From positions 1,677,489 to 1,741,488 of the forward strand of contig RPFO01000059.1 in the NCBI GenBank assembly GCA_009746045.1: 64,000 nucleotides of DNA, given 5' to 3'. This stretch comes from Mesostigma viride. Its lineage: Eukaryota > Streptophyta > Mesostigmatophyceae > Mesostigmatales > Mesostigmataceae. Made by a program: the position numbers and the translations under genes. Below are positions 47,521-59,930 of this stretch, in pieces (positions within the stretch are counted from its first letter, which is position 1; each line of letters opens with the position of its first letter). The notes under the pieces were generated by a model that had not been told where the DNA came from, ran no database searches, and was given only the letters and a program-made list of their open reading frames with translations.

Positions 47521-48660
47521 GGCTGTCACGGACGCGAGCTATGTCATCCGGGCGCCCACTATGCACAAGACCGGTGACGTGCGCAAGGAATTTGTTTTCT
47601 AGGCATTTTCGACAAAGGCTAGTGACCGGGGGGGGGGACACTAGCACTTCCAGCATCAGAGCGGACGAAAGTGTACGTGCGCGCGCGCCGGGCCAGGCAC
47701 AGCTGGGCGCGCAGCATTGACTTGAGCGGACGGCAGCACAAGTGCGCAGCGTCGAGAGGATCATACGCGAGTTAGTGGACAGCTGGAGCTGGAGCTGGAG
47801 CTGGACTGCTGGACTTCAACAGCGCCGAGGCTATTGACAGGCCAGGTGTCTTTGTGGTGTAGAATAGCGGGTCAACGTTATGAGGACTGGACAGAAAATG
47901 GAAAAGGACAATTTGCGGTGCGGAGCCAGATCGCTGGAATGAATGCGAAATCGCTGGCAGCCCTACAAAGGGACTTCTTCTAGAAAGGAACGATTAGACG
48001 CAATGTTTGCTGGGCCACTCACACGCAAGGTGTGAGCGCGAAGATTGTCTGAAGGATATTATGCTTCGACCTTGGTGGTCGTGACTCAATGCCGGACATT
48101 CCCAGGGACAGAAATGCCAGAGCCTCTAGGAGATGAGATCGGCAATTAACAAGGTAGCAATTTATATTTGTCGGGATGCCTTCCTGCTTTTGTTGGCATG
48201 TGTGGTAGAAAGCCAGGACGGCAACTGGAATGCGGTTTCTATTTGCATGGTTCAGGCAGCAAGAAAGTATTGGCATTCCTGGCTGGACTGACAAGTGTGG
48301 CGTGTGTCATGCGTGTGGCATGACGAATGGTTTGGTTCATAGTCGAAGAGGACTCTCCCGCAGCGTGTAGTCTCTTTGAGTCTCTCGATCGATCGTTAGT
48401 GGCCTTCGTGTTTCTCCTTTTCCTTGGGAGCAAGGCCGGTAGCATGTCATGGAGCGCTGCCTATCTGCGGGCTCGTGAGCATGTGAGTGCATCGATATTG
48501 AGACTATCAACGTGTTGTAATTGTATTAACTTTCTCAATAAATTCCGCATGCATGTGCGGCTTCATCATCAGACTGTGCAAAGTGTGTGTTGTGAAAGCA
48601 TTGTTCTATGGCAGGGGAGGCAAAAGCATCATCTTGCACCATCATCATTGTCGCACTAGC

Positions 48661-48915
48661 GTCTAGCTAACGCCCCAGCAAGGATAGTCAAACGCGGCAC
48701 GTGACGGTACACAAGGGGATCAATAAGGTGGTCATCAGGCACGAGGGACAGTTCCTTGTCCTCGGCTGAGAGCCCTCATTACGTTACGTCTAGCTAACGC
48801 CCCAGCAAGGATAGTCAAACGCGGCACGTGACGGTACACAAGGGGATCAATATAAGGTGGTCATCAGGCACGAGGGACAGTTCCTTGTCCTCGGCTGAGA
48901 ACCTTCCTTTCGTTA
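48661..48915. repeat. 127-bp tandem duplication
   Basis: Two near-identical copies start at 48,661 and 48,788 with GTCTAGCTAACGCCCCAGCA and share CAGTTCCTTGTCCTCGGCTG. They differ by a two-base insertion and the last 20 bp. Confidence 0.92.
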
Positions 48916-49228
48916 ATCATGCATGGGACAGGTCCTCGCCCACCCCACAGGGCATGCATTTAAGCCAGGCACGTCAGCTCAGCTCATTTGGGTTTTACCA
49001 AAGCTGAGAGGCCAGCCGCCATGGTGGCGCCGGAGATTGTGGCACGCAGACGCGACAAGGCTGTTTTACTTCATTCCGGGGACTGTGGATATCAATTGTC
49101 CCATGCCGGCTGTAGTTGTTTCAAATGTCGAGGTATCTCTTGTTAGCGTTGACTTTGTTTATATTTACATGGGTGCCTTTACATATGTACTCTGATGTAA
49201 GTATTTATTTTTTATATTATATAAATTA

Positions 49229-49578
49229 GGCGCCAAAATATGCCGAGCTATGGCTGCCGAGAATGCTCATAACTTTCGACTCCGGCCATGAAATTTAGTC
49301 GGGTTGGTTGCATTCGGCTCCGGTCGATCTTTTGATGACGAACACTGACGTTGATCTAATTTCCTGCAGCTCTCGCCTCCAATTTCGTACGCTACCGAGA
49401 TTGGCCTGCCCAGCAGATATCGATCTTTATCGGCTCGATATGGCGGCATTCCGCCCGTGAATATATATTGCACGCCTGCGACCCCGACATAGCATTGACG
49501 TCATACATGCACAACACATTGAAATGGCCTTTTTTTGTCGTGTTAAGGGGACAGGACATGCCCGAATATTTTGGCGCC
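49229..49578. mobile_element. 350-bp segment bounded by 13-bp inverted repeats
   Basis: The left end GGCGCCAAAATAT (49,229-49,241) is mirrored by ATATTTTGGCGCC (49,566-49,578). It is small and non-coding, as for a MITE, but no clear target duplication is visible. Confidence 0.4.
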
Positions 49579-51454
49579 AAAAAATTCGCGCCGGCACCGA
49601 ACCACAAATTTCACGTGCACGGTGCGCGCACCCCTTGCGGAAGTGGCCATGGCGACTGCGTTCAGACGAAAGTACCACAATAGGGCAAGCGAATGCAAAA
49701 TTTTTACTCGAATCTAAAAGGCGATGAGTTTATGATGTTAGTTTGTGGCGGAAATCAGCTTGTTTACAATATCGCTATTGTTTTTTTTATGCCATCGGCA
49801 TGGGGGGTAATCTGAATTTTTTGGTCGCGCGGAATGAAATAGAATTCATGATTGCGGCAGTAAAATCGCGGTTTGGGGGGTGTTCTGACCGTGAAGCAGG
49901 CATTAATATCGGTTGCATCGAATTCTAAACCCAGCAGGTGCTTTTCGCCAGATTTTCGGCCATTATCGGTAAGTAATTGTTCAGACCTGCGCCGTGCGTG
50001 TCTGACCTGTCCATGGAAGAACGGCTGTTGTTGCGCGCATGGGCGAGGGATTTACGAGGTCAAGGTACAGATTTGTCGCGAATGTCATCTGCTATCAGTG
50101 CTTTCTTCTATTCGAGCTCAACGTTCGAAGTTTTTTGCGTTCTTTTTGGGCAGTTTCCGCCAGGTAGCTCGCCGTTGCTTGCCGTTGTGTTGTCGAATAT
50201 CTGGCAGCTGTAGATTGTTTTCGTTGATGTTGTGATCAGGGCCGCTTCAGTCGCAGCCTATAGCTTTTCGGGAAGGTATAAGGCATTTCATAAATTAAAC
50301 GTGTTCTGGCAAGGATGTTGTGCGTATGGACTCTTCTTGTTGTGTGAGACTGACGCACCCTCTCTTCGCAGCGGCATCACAGCGCTCATGCGCTGAAGCG
50401 GGCCGCCAATGGTTTCTTTGCATTTTATCGTGCAGGGATGGAAGTGTGATAGTGATGATGATGATGATGGAGATATTGCATTTGTGTGACTGCATGTAGA
50501 TAGCTGCCATCATTGGTTGTTTGATCTTTCCTTTGTTATGATGATGTGACAAGACAACAATGTGCTGAGGCAACCATGGTTGACGACATGCATGACTGCA
50601 TGCAAGCTATATATACCATGTTCCTACTTGGTTCCTTGCCCTCCATTATTAGTCCCAGTTTGTCATCCATGCCGGGTAGGGCAGTTTGGAGGTGTTGTTG
50701 TGTTGATTAGTTTTACATCCCGGCTGACTGCCGGCTGCGAAAGATCTACACCTGATTCATAATAGACCATTATATGAACGGTGGTCGCTATATTAATCTA
50801 CGCAATCCACACCGTGACTAGTGTGGACGATAACTAATCTAACATAATTAATTAACCTGGCGCAGTTGACCCTGGCCGGTTCAAGCCCGAGGTGTTGCAA
50901 CCTCGTGGGAAGCTGGGCGAAATGCCTCCCGAGGTACATGTAGCATTTACGACAGGAATTCAGGACCATGCATTTCCTAAACCCGCGGGCGTGACCCTGC
51001 CGGAAAGAGAAAGAGATTAACTCAATTCATTTCATTCATTCCGGGGGTCACAATGGTGAACGTTCCCACACACTATTAACCTTGGCGGCTCACGGCGTTG
51101 CCAAGCAGTGCCAAGCAGCACTGCTTGGACGCATGGTAGCCAACCGAGATCTCTATAGGGCGCTACGGTTCACACGAATTGACCGTACGACCCAAAACGA
51201 CTTATACTAGGTCCACGCACATTGACATGCTGCGCACCTACATATAAACCAAAGTACCGAAAGTACTACAAAACCACTAAATAGCAAGTACAACGCCGCA
51301 TGAACCGGCTGTACAAATAGTCCTAAATAGTCGAACACTAAGACTTCGCCTATTTCACATTGTTGCGCCGAACTGTCCACTAAAGGAACCTAATTAAATA
51401 GGCTTGGACGCAACACTCCTCCCCCCTCTCTGGGGAGAGGTCGGCTACCCCGCT

Positions 51455-52024
51455 GTTACGCCGCAAGCCTCGGCCGCCACCTCTACCTCTACCTGTCCTG
51501 ATACTACCTAAACTAGTGAGGCCGCTTCTATATACACCCCTAGCGAAAGACGACCGAGACGAACCAGATCTCAATGCATTTACATATGTACTACTGTAAT
51601 ATGCCATAGGCCATTTAATCAAACCCGTTTACTCCAGGAAAAGAGGAAGGAAACACAACTAAACTGCCGTGACCCAAGCTAATATGTGTTAATTCATTTA
51701 ACACACGCCGAGTGACCACGCACGGAGTGGAACGTGCATAAATGGTCACCAACGGTCCAACAGGCTCGGGCCGACCTGGCCCTCGCCTGCAGAAACACAG
51801 AAACACAAGCAGGTGCACAGATGCACGCCGGTCCACTACATTCTACAAAAGGATAAGGACCACTAATAAGTACGCGGCGCGGCGCCCAAAGGCACCCAAT
51901 ATACCACAGTACTGTTACGGGGACAATCATGTCCAAACTAGAACTGCACGTAACCTAGGAACAACCGAGGCCAAGGACCTAATTTACGTCCGTAACTACA
52001 ACGAATTGTTACGCGACGTAACAC
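51455..52024 (-). repeat. putative 3' LTR of the Ty3/gypsy element
   Basis: On the minus strand the sequence starts TGTTACGTCGCGTAACA at 52,024, directly after a G-rich purine tract. A matching TGTTACG at 51,455 (plus) would give ends TGTTACG...CGTAACA and a 570-bp LTR. Other GTTACG words lie inside (for example about 51,909), so the lower boundary is uncertain. The partner LTR would lie beyond the right window edge. Confidence 0.35.
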
Positions 52025-52036
52025 CTCCCCCCCACA
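52025..52036 (-). promoter_or_regulatory. putative polypurine tract
   Basis: The minus strand reads GTGGGGGGGAGG immediately before the TGTTACG start of the putative LTR. This is the expected position for the plus-strand priming site of an LTR retrotransposon. Confidence 0.4.
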
Positions 52037-52397
52037 AAAGGTAGGGAGCCCTCTCCCTACGCAGAGAGGAGGGAACCAAAGGGGTAGGAAAAACCTAATG
52101 CACCCAGCACATACCAACACAATCGATAGACCATCCCAGATACAAAGCACCAATAGTTCACACGGTCTCCACCACCACGCCGGGTGGTGTAGGGTTAGCC
52201 AGCACCAAGCCTGGTGGTAGGTTCCCCTAACTGCCTGGAACGGAGTCCTGGCCGGGGGGGACGGCACTGGGCAGGACACACAGAGTAAACACATCAGCGC
52301 TAAGGACCAAGAACAGCCAACCAACTGGCCAGAATATGAGGGCGACTCTACATACCGGAGGGACAACACCCTCAGGTCGGGCCTAAGGCCCTCTATC

Positions 52398-54703
52398 TAG
52401 TGGCCATCCGTCTGTAAGTGCCACGAGAGGCCAGCAGGACCTCCAGGTAGGCCTGGTAGTGGCCACATCCTCGACATTGTCATGCCTATCTACAGTGAGG
52501 AAAACATCGGCCCACACGCCGTCAGGAAAGAGGCCCAGGAAGGCCCAGTAATACCTATGCTGCGTGAGGACGACCTGGCCACGGGCCCAGTCCAGAAAGC
52601 CACAGGCAAAGAGGCGAAGGAAAGGCTCTACCGCGATCAGGCAAAGGGCCCGCAGGAGGAGGCGATGGTACCGAATCCGAGGGCGCATACCCGTCGGGAA
52701 GAACAGGTCCACCAGGGGCTCCACGTTGGACGGCCACAACCGGATGTGCCGAACCTCGCGGGAGCGCCACCGACGAACACACTGTCGCGACCCGAATGTC
52801 TCTAGGTAGTCGCTGGCCGAGGAGGAGGGTGACCGCGGGAGTCTAGACCCTGGCCCGGGATAGGCGCCGGGCGACGGGCATCCCACTCAAGGATGGGCTG
52901 GAGGACCGTAGTGTACGCCGCACCCGGCACCGCAGGAAACTCTACTGTAAGGGCATCCGAAGCCATAATGCCCAGAGGGGAGGGTAAGCCCACTGGAACC
53001 CACCGTAGGTGTCCAAGTCGTTGTGGCGCCTCGCCCAGCGATACAGGACGCGCCGGACCAGGATCTCACCCTCGAACACCGGATCAGCTAAAATAACCAT
53101 GTCGAACGGAGGCCGATCAGTCTCAATGGGTAGGCCACGATCCCGGGGCGCCCGACACACCTGGGAGAACCCGTAGGACATGGGAGAGATGGCAAGCTCA
53201 GCAGAGGCGCGCGGCAGGTCACACTGTCGGCAGGCGAGTGCGGACATACCATACCCAGGAATGGGCGTGTCACGCGACTCCGGCGTCGCATGCACCACAG
53301 AAGGAGCCCTGTCCCGATCACCCTGGGACAACTCCCGGAGGGAATCGGCAGCGCGGGTGGCGCGAGGATCCTGACCGGTGGACCGAACAACCGCGGCCAA
53401 AGACCGCGAGGCCGAAGGAGCAGGGACCGGAGCAGGGACCGACGCAGGGGCAGGAGCCGACACCGACGCAGGGGGCACTGGCAAAACAGGAGGTCGCGCC
53501 GGACCCGAAGCCAGAGAGGGCCGTGACGGACCCGCCATCGACGCAGGCGCGCCGGTCTCCATTGCCGGTGCACCCTCAGGCCACATATTGAAGATAGGGC
53601 CCGTAGGGACAGGTAGCCCGGCATAAGATTGGTTACCATCCAAGCTCCAGTCGGGCACCGGGATCCTCTGCGGGGGACCACCCTCCCAAAGCCTGGGATG
53701 ATCGCCCGTGTCGCGGAAGAAACCACGAACTGGCTGTGAGGGCGCAGCGGACGGCCCAGAGGGGGCGACGGCGGGCACAGCCGAAGGGGCTGAAGCTCGC
53801 GCCGAGGCGCGGGAACGTCGGCCGCAGGCACAGAGGCAACCGGAGGTGTCGGAGCCGCAGCAACCGAAGGGGTAGGGGGCGCCGGCGAAACCACAGGTGC
53901 CGAAGAAACCGAAGGGGTAGGGGGCGCGGACACCACAGACACCCCACCTGGCGTGGCCGGAGTCTGCGCTTGGGCCGCCAGGAAGGCCCCGAACGCCGTG
54001 GTCAGGGACTGGATCTGAGCCTGCATAGCCGAGACCGTCGCCGAAAGAGGATCAGGCAAACCCGAAGGGGTAGGCTCTACTGCAACACCCCGGGTCGACC
54101 GAGGGGACGACGGGACCGGAGAGGGAGGAACAGACGCCGAGGAGACGGACGCAGCGCTCGAGGCAGAATAATCTGGAGTATAATGTACCTCGGCTGGGGC
54201 GCCCGAAGGGGCAGGACCACTAACCGCTAGTCCCGCCGACTGATCAGCTATCTCCATGAATTCTACGGCCCGTAAAAGGTCGCAGGGGTTCTCATCTACC
54301 TCAGCATCACCCTCAGCCGGAAGCCAAGGGAACACCTCCCGTAGGCAGGTACGGCCCACAGGGGTAGAGAGGTAGGAGAACACACGGCAGCACCGGAGAA
54401 CCGCATCTATCTGTCCCAAGGCGGGACAGCTGGAACCACACCCCAACAAACAGTGTCCGGCATCGTCGAACCCGTGCAGGACAAGCTGGTGCGGCTCATC
54501 AGGGGAAGGACCATACCACGTGACCCCGAAGAGGGCCGCCCTGACTAAGCCCGCATGTTGGGCCTGAAGGGCCGGCTGCACAACGCCACCCGGTAACTTG
54601 ATCGCGACACCCAGCGGCCCGGAAGGGCCTCGAAATACAGCTCAGGGTCCGGTGGGGGCGGGGACGGCAGCGAGCTCTCAGCCGGAGGGGTAGGCTCTGA
54701 CAT
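52398..54703 (-). pseudogene. long ORF region downstream of pol, function unknown
   Basis: A nearly continuous coding region on the minus strand starts with MSEPTPPAESSLPSPPPPDP (ATG at 54,703), about 80 bp after the pol stop. It changes frame near 54,600 and several times after, and ends at 52,398. Segments: an N-terminal domain with DAVLRCCRVFSYLS, a long Pro/Ser/Ala/Val-rich linker (about 53,600-54,150), and a C-terminal part with VRRWRSREVRHIRLWPSN and FLDWARGQVVLTQHRYYW. It has no CCHC zinc knuckle, protease or envelope hallmark. It may be a displaced gag-like or extra ORF of the chromovirus. Frameshifts suggest decay, although sequencing errors cannot be excluded. Confidence 0.5.
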
Positions 54704-54779
54704 GACGGCTGCGGAGGGGAGGGGACAACCAACCATCCGTCGACAGCAGACATAACATAAGAGAGGAGAAGGTCTACAA

Positions 54780-56875
54780 CTAGAGCTTATGCAGGGTTTT
54801 ATACTCCTGCAGCAGGCGACTACACCCATCTAGCTCACTCTCAGTATACCAGACCTTATCTACCTCACTACGAGCATACATCCACTTCACCTTATACTGG
54901 CGCTGGGTACCGCGGCCTTTTTTGATATCTCTATGGGCCACGATACCCTCTACCTCATCCTCTACCTCACCAGTATCCGGGTTATGCTCTAAAGGGGCAG
55001 GGGCTAATTCTCTACCAGCGAACGTGCTCTGATGATAGAGCTTCAGCTGGCTTCTATGAAAGGTGCGAGAGTGGGTCTGCCAAGAGGTAGGAATATCTAT
55101 CTCATACAGAAAATTACCTACTCTAGACAACACACGGAAGGGTCCTAAGAAGGCGGGCCTAAGTTTCACTTTCAGTTCAGCTTCGAACTTATGAGCGAAG
55201 CGGCCAACACGGGGGCCTTCTACTAAGACTAAATCTCCTATTTCTATCTCAGGTGCTCTTCTATCTAATGAGGCACGCAACCTAGCAAGGTATTTGGCCT
55301 GCGCCCTATGGTACCCTGCAATAGCGTTGTCGTGTGCATTCTTCATCTTATCTAATAACGCCTGCACACCTTCTACAGTATCCCGGGACACATCATCCTT
55401 GTCCCTTAAAGGACTAGCTAAGAGAGAGGTAGGGGTAAGAGGTTGTCTACCAGTATCTAGGAAGAAGGGCGTATAACCATGCGCAGCCTGAGGGCAGTTG
55501 TTAAGGGAAAACTCTACCAAACATAGGTAATCCTCCCAATCACTCCCAGAGCCATTCACATAGTGACGCAGAGCTTCTTCCACTACCCTATTCAAACGTT
55601 CTACTAAATGAGACGAGGAGGAGTGGTAGGCAGTACCGAAGGTGACCTTGGTACCGATAGCAGCGAAGAACTGCTGCCAAAAATCAGAAGTAAATAACTT
55701 ATCCTTATCACTAATAAACTGCCTACTCAAACCATGATATCTATATACGTTATTAAGGTATAGGCGTGCGCAATCGCGTGCGGTGAGTTCTAAGGGACAC
55801 GGCACGAGATGACACATACGAGTAAAACGATCTACAAAAACAAGGATCTGGGCGTTACCTCTATCATTCTTCCTAAAAGGTCCTACAAAATCCATCATAA
55901 TGGAGTCCCACGGCATGATGGGATCAGGTAAGGTCCTAGGCTCTGCTATCTGTCCTACATTGTTGGGTTTCATCTCCTGGCAAGATTGACAGGTTCTAAC
56001 ATACTCATCTACATCCTTTAAAAGGGAAGGCCAGTAGTAAGAGCGGGCTACTAGGTCCCGTACCCGTTTACCACCCTGGTGAGCAGCTAAGTCATGCAAC
56101 TCAAAGAGCAAGGAGGAGCGACAGATAGGAGGGACATACAGGCGCCATTGAGGGGGAGAATCTGCTATCTGCACATATAAAAATCCACCTACAAATTTAC
56201 AAGGGTGCTTGCCTAATTGTTGGGGATGGGCAGCAATGGCAGCTAATGCTTCCGGCTCAGTGGCCGTAAATCTACTAATAAGACGTTCGAGATCAGAGGT
56301 AGGCATCGCTACAGAGGTATCCAGAACAGGTTTAAAGAGATCTCCTACCGCCTTGCCAAAGAGAAGGGGAGGTCCTAGAGGGACTATGTGTTCATAAGAC
56401 TTTCCTGACCTAGTCGCTATATGGCTAAGCGGTATAGAAATTTTATTTTTCCCCTCCCCCCCCACCGAGACCACAGGAAGGGCCTCACACGGGAGAGAGA
56501 GTCCTACGTGAGAAAGGAGATCAGGCATGCGAACAGCTGTATGAAAGAGGTAGGCATAGGATTCATCATCAGGTAGTTCACCATACGGGGTTACACCCAT
56601 AGTAGTAGGAACTAGAGTAGTATTGAGAACATCAAGGTCCTCGAAAAAGGAGTAATCTGCACGACGAGAGAGTGCATCTGGTACTATGTTATCTACACCC
56701 TTAACATACTGAAGTTTAAAAGGGGAGAACTGTGCTAAAAACTCCATCCAGCGCGCTTGACGAGGGGTAAGGTTGGGTTGTGAGAGAAGATGGGTAAGAG
56801 GGCGGTGATCTGTCTGGATAACTAATCTATAAGGATCAAGCTCACAGGGTTCATTCAGACAAACATCAAATTGAG
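54780..56875 (-). pseudogene. pol: Ty3/gypsy chromovirus pol: RNase H end, integrase, chromodomain
   Basis: The open frame continues upstream of its first Met (56,747) to about 56,873 with LVIQTDHRPLTHLL, the end of RNase H. Integrase follows: an HHCC zinc site (HDLAAHQGGKR ... CQSCQ), then the DDE core with D in WDSIMMDFVGPF, D in FISDKDKLF and E in HLVERLNRVVEE. The C-terminus (about 54,790-54,980) has VEGIVAHRDIKKGRG and QYKVKWMYARSEVDKVWY, a chromodomain, which places the element among chromoviruses. The frame is intact here but cut off from its RT by the insertion at 56,876-58,563, so the copy is inactive. Confidence 0.9.
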
Positions 56876-58563
56876 CCCCTAAATGGTCTGAGATCCTGCC
56901 GATAAATCGGCTGGATCTTCACAATTTTGCAAACCAGATGCCATCCAACCTACCCATATCCAATGGCTGTCCTTGGGGGCCAAGCATGTCCATGAGTTGC
57001 CCTTCGGGTTGGTATATCACAACCTCACATATATGCAGGGTAGGCCATATATAACTGCCGTCAAAGTCAGGGGGGTCAAGACGCGCGTTTTCATTTTTGG
57101 TAGAATGTGCATTTTGAATTATGTTATAAGACCTAGGCACCTACCACTTCAGGGATGATAAACAACTAGTTGCTGAACAGTTTGAGCCATTGGGGTCATC
57201 ATTTGGGTGGGTATACCAGCAGTTACACCCAGTACAGCCCATAGGGGTACCGTTGGTAAAAAGCAACCAAGGGGGTAAGGGTGGGCATACTACCTACTAA
57301 TATGGCCATCAACCATGCCAAACAATACATTTCCCTTCCACAATGATGGGGAAACATAACTGCATCATCACACTACCCTTACATGGCACCTATGTGCAGG
57401 TGCTACCTTGTCCATGCACGTAGGTAACGTGGTACGGATACCCTACGCAAGGCATGCATTCTAGGAGGCAGCCACCAACAAACTAGTGATGTTGAGCCTA
57501 TTTCAGCCTGCCCTAGCAAGGATAAACTAGGCCTAAGCTGCTATAGCTTGCCAGGTGATGGCCAGCACACCTGGTGGCACATGCTGTCAATGGGAAGCTT
57601 TTACTCACCAGTTACGTGCTTGATGATGCCACAGAGACCAGCCAACTGCCTCACACTCATGCAATATGTGTATGGGAAATGTATGACAAACATATATGGA
57701 GGTATTCAAACCCATACAGCCTCTAAAACTTATCACCATCACCCTGTGGCAGGTCAACTGACTGAGGTAAGCATCTAAGAAGGGTGTTTTAGAAAGGGGC
57801 CAGGCCAGGGTCAAGAAAGAGCATGAATAATGCAAAAAGAATGTGCTACACAAGCTAGAACGTATATATAAACGTCAAACATCGATAGGAAAACGATGCT
57901 TAAGCTTTACCAGGCATGGATGGCGTTACCTTGGCCCAGGCGGTGGCCGCAAAATGGCGCATTTCGGCACACCAAAGTTGTGCAGCATGGTCGCTGGATT
58001 CGGCGATTTCTGGCCACCCTTGCACGTTTACGACTACTATGTATCATAAAAAGTACAAAGAAACCGATATATCCTTTAAAATACGCCGGAAAGGTATTGC
58101 TGTCAACGTTTCTATCGTCCGGCCTGATCGCAGTTTTTTCCAGCAAGAACGCTGCCGACACCTATCAAATGGCATTCCCGCGAACCAAAAATTGGCCTGT
58201 ATGATCTTTAGGACGTATAAAATCAATATCCTAAGTTTGGTCAGAAAATTCGAACGAAAACGTAAATGCCATGCGTGGGCGCAAGCCGCCATGGCCAGGT
58301 CGTCGTTTTCCGGAATGCACGTTGTACGTGAAAAAGTACCCTGACCCCTTGTACTTTGACCGGCCAGAACACCTCTATAACTTTGTCAGAAGTATGCAAA
58401 CCCATATACCATGCTTTAGAGTATTTTATAAACTTTCGATCTTCTCAGCTAAACGTTTCCTAATTCTCAATAGTTTTCGCGGCATTTGGTCGCCCGAGAA
58501 GGGGCCGATGCATCGGCTGGAACTCGATTTTTGGCGGAAATCGGCCGCAAGACCATTTAGGGG
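56876..58563 (+). mobile_element. 1.69-kb inverted-repeat element inserted in chromovirus pol
   Basis: The ends are CCCCTAAATGGTCT (56,876-56,889) and AGACCATTTAGGGG (58,550-58,563), a 14-bp perfect inverted repeat. It splits the RNase H coding sequence: pol reads up to HAWQHFLN on one side and resumes with GAQFDVCLN on the other. TTAA follows the right end (58,564-58,567). A matching TTAA on the left is missing, which a 9-bp deletion between two CCCC runs would explain. The interior has no convincing ORF. Its right part (57,265-58,360) is a diverged homologue of 62,650-63,755 in the neighbouring insertion. Confidence 0.75.
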
Positions 58564-58567
58564 TTAA

Positions 58568-59671
58568 GGAAGTGCTGCCACGCGTGGCAACAATACACCA
58601 CAGCTAATAGTTCTTGCTGGTGTACGGGATAGTTACGCTCCGCAGGAAGCATTGTCCTAGAAATATACTCAATTGGCTGTAAGCCCTGACCCTGATCCTG
58701 GAGAAGGACGCCCCCTATAGCTACCTTACTAGCATCTGTAGCTACCACAAAGGGTTTAGTAGTATCCGGTAGGATGAGTACGGGAGGGGAGAGGAGTAGG
58801 GATTTTAGACACTGAAAAGCCGACTGACATTCACTACTCCAAACAAAGGGGATATCCTTCTTTAATAGATGATTAATAGGGGCTGCTATAGTTGCGAAAC
58901 GCGGGATAAAACGCCTATAGTAAGAAGCAATTCCTAGGAAACTACGTACACCTTTAACGTCGGTAGGGGTAGGCCATTCCTGAATTGACTTAGTCTTATC
59001 TGGGTCAGTAGCAACCCCGGCATCTGACAGAACGTGCCCTAAGAAGGGGACACTTCTACCAGAGCGAACTTTAGCACGGCGCGCCCATAAAGAATTTTCA
59101 GCCATGATTTCTAGTACTTTCTTTAAATCACGTAGGTGCGTTTCAAAATCAGGAGAATAAATAAGGATATCATCTAAGTAAGCTTGAGCACAAGAACGGT
59201 CATGCTCAGATAAGGAAACAGAGGAGAAGGAAGGATCCTTTAAATCAGAGGACACTTGAGGAAGGTGGGAATTTCCCATAACAGGTCTAAGCACTTCATT
59301 CATTAACATCTGGAAAGAGGCAGGAGAGTTACAGAGTCCCATAGCCGCTACTCTAAACTGATAGTGCCCAAAAGGGGTAGCAAAGGCGGTTTTGTGGCAA
59401 TCCTCAGGAGCTATACGTAGTTGCCAAAAACCATCCGCACAATCTAGTACTGTGAAACAGGTAGAACCTTTAACTTTATTAAATATATCATCAATACGAG
59501 GTAGAGGGTATTTAGACTTCACAGTAATATCGTTTAACTTCCTATAATCAGTAACTAGGCGAAACTTGCCATTTGGCTTAGGAACTAACAGGACACCAGC
59601 GGAATAGGGGGAGTTACTAGGCTCTATCAATCCTGCTTCTAATAGTGATACTAAAATCTGTTTTAGTTCCT
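58568..59671 (-). pseudogene. pol: Ty3/gypsy chromovirus pol: reverse transcriptase and RNase H start
   Basis: The minus-strand frame holds a standard Ty3 reverse transcriptase: EPSNSPYSAGVLLVPKPNGK, FRLVTDYRKLNDIT, YPLPRIDDIF, TVLDCADGFWQLRI, FATPFGHYQFRVAAMGLCNS, catalytic YLDD (about 59,175) and the connection/RNase H start FVVATDASKVAIGGVLLQDQ, ending at HAWQHFLN where the smaller insertion sits. Upstream the frame continues to 59,671 (KELKQILVSLLEAGLIEPSN). It then resumes at 63,961 beyond the larger insertion with YRMGPTEL; removing the insertion and one TTAA joins the two in frame. Confidence 0.9.
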
Positions 59672-59675
59672 TTAA

Positions 59676-59720
59676 CTCGTCGTCTGTCCCAACTCAGTCC
59701 TCAAAAGAGGACTGAGTTGA
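59676..59720. repeat. left terminal inverted repeat plus subterminal hairpin
   Basis: The 15-bp end is followed by ACTCAGTCCTC-AAAA-GAGGACTGAGT, an 11-bp perfect stem. It could be a recognition site for the mobilising enzyme. Confidence 0.8.
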
Positions 59721-59930
59721 CCTTTTTCAACCGGGTGTAGCGACTAGGTGGGGGGTCCATCCCAAATGTTTTGATGTGGATCGAGGGTGTATTTGATGTC
59801 AATTTGCTGGGAAAAATGCTGCGTTAGTGAAAACTTGACCCAAACACCTGGAAATTACTCGGACATATGACACCCTCGGCGAATTTGCATTTTTCGGGAT
59901 AAGAGCGAGTGGGGAAAATTTAATCAAATC

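Larger units (their letters stand above)
47521..51454. other. gene-free stretch with small repeats
   Basis: No protein-coding gene is supported. It holds a 127-bp tandem duplication (48,661-48,915) and a 350-bp inverted-repeat-bounded segment (49,229-49,578). The remainder shows nothing recognisable. Confidence 0.45.

Noticed and set aside
50850-50900. Possible tRNA gene (GGTTCAAGCCC box-B-like word)
   Set aside because: No matching acceptor stem, T-stem pairing or A box could be found around it.
52482-53626. Plus-strand frames opposite the post-pol region
   Set aside because: Shadows of the GC-rich minus-strand coding region with strongly repetitive, arginine-rich content.
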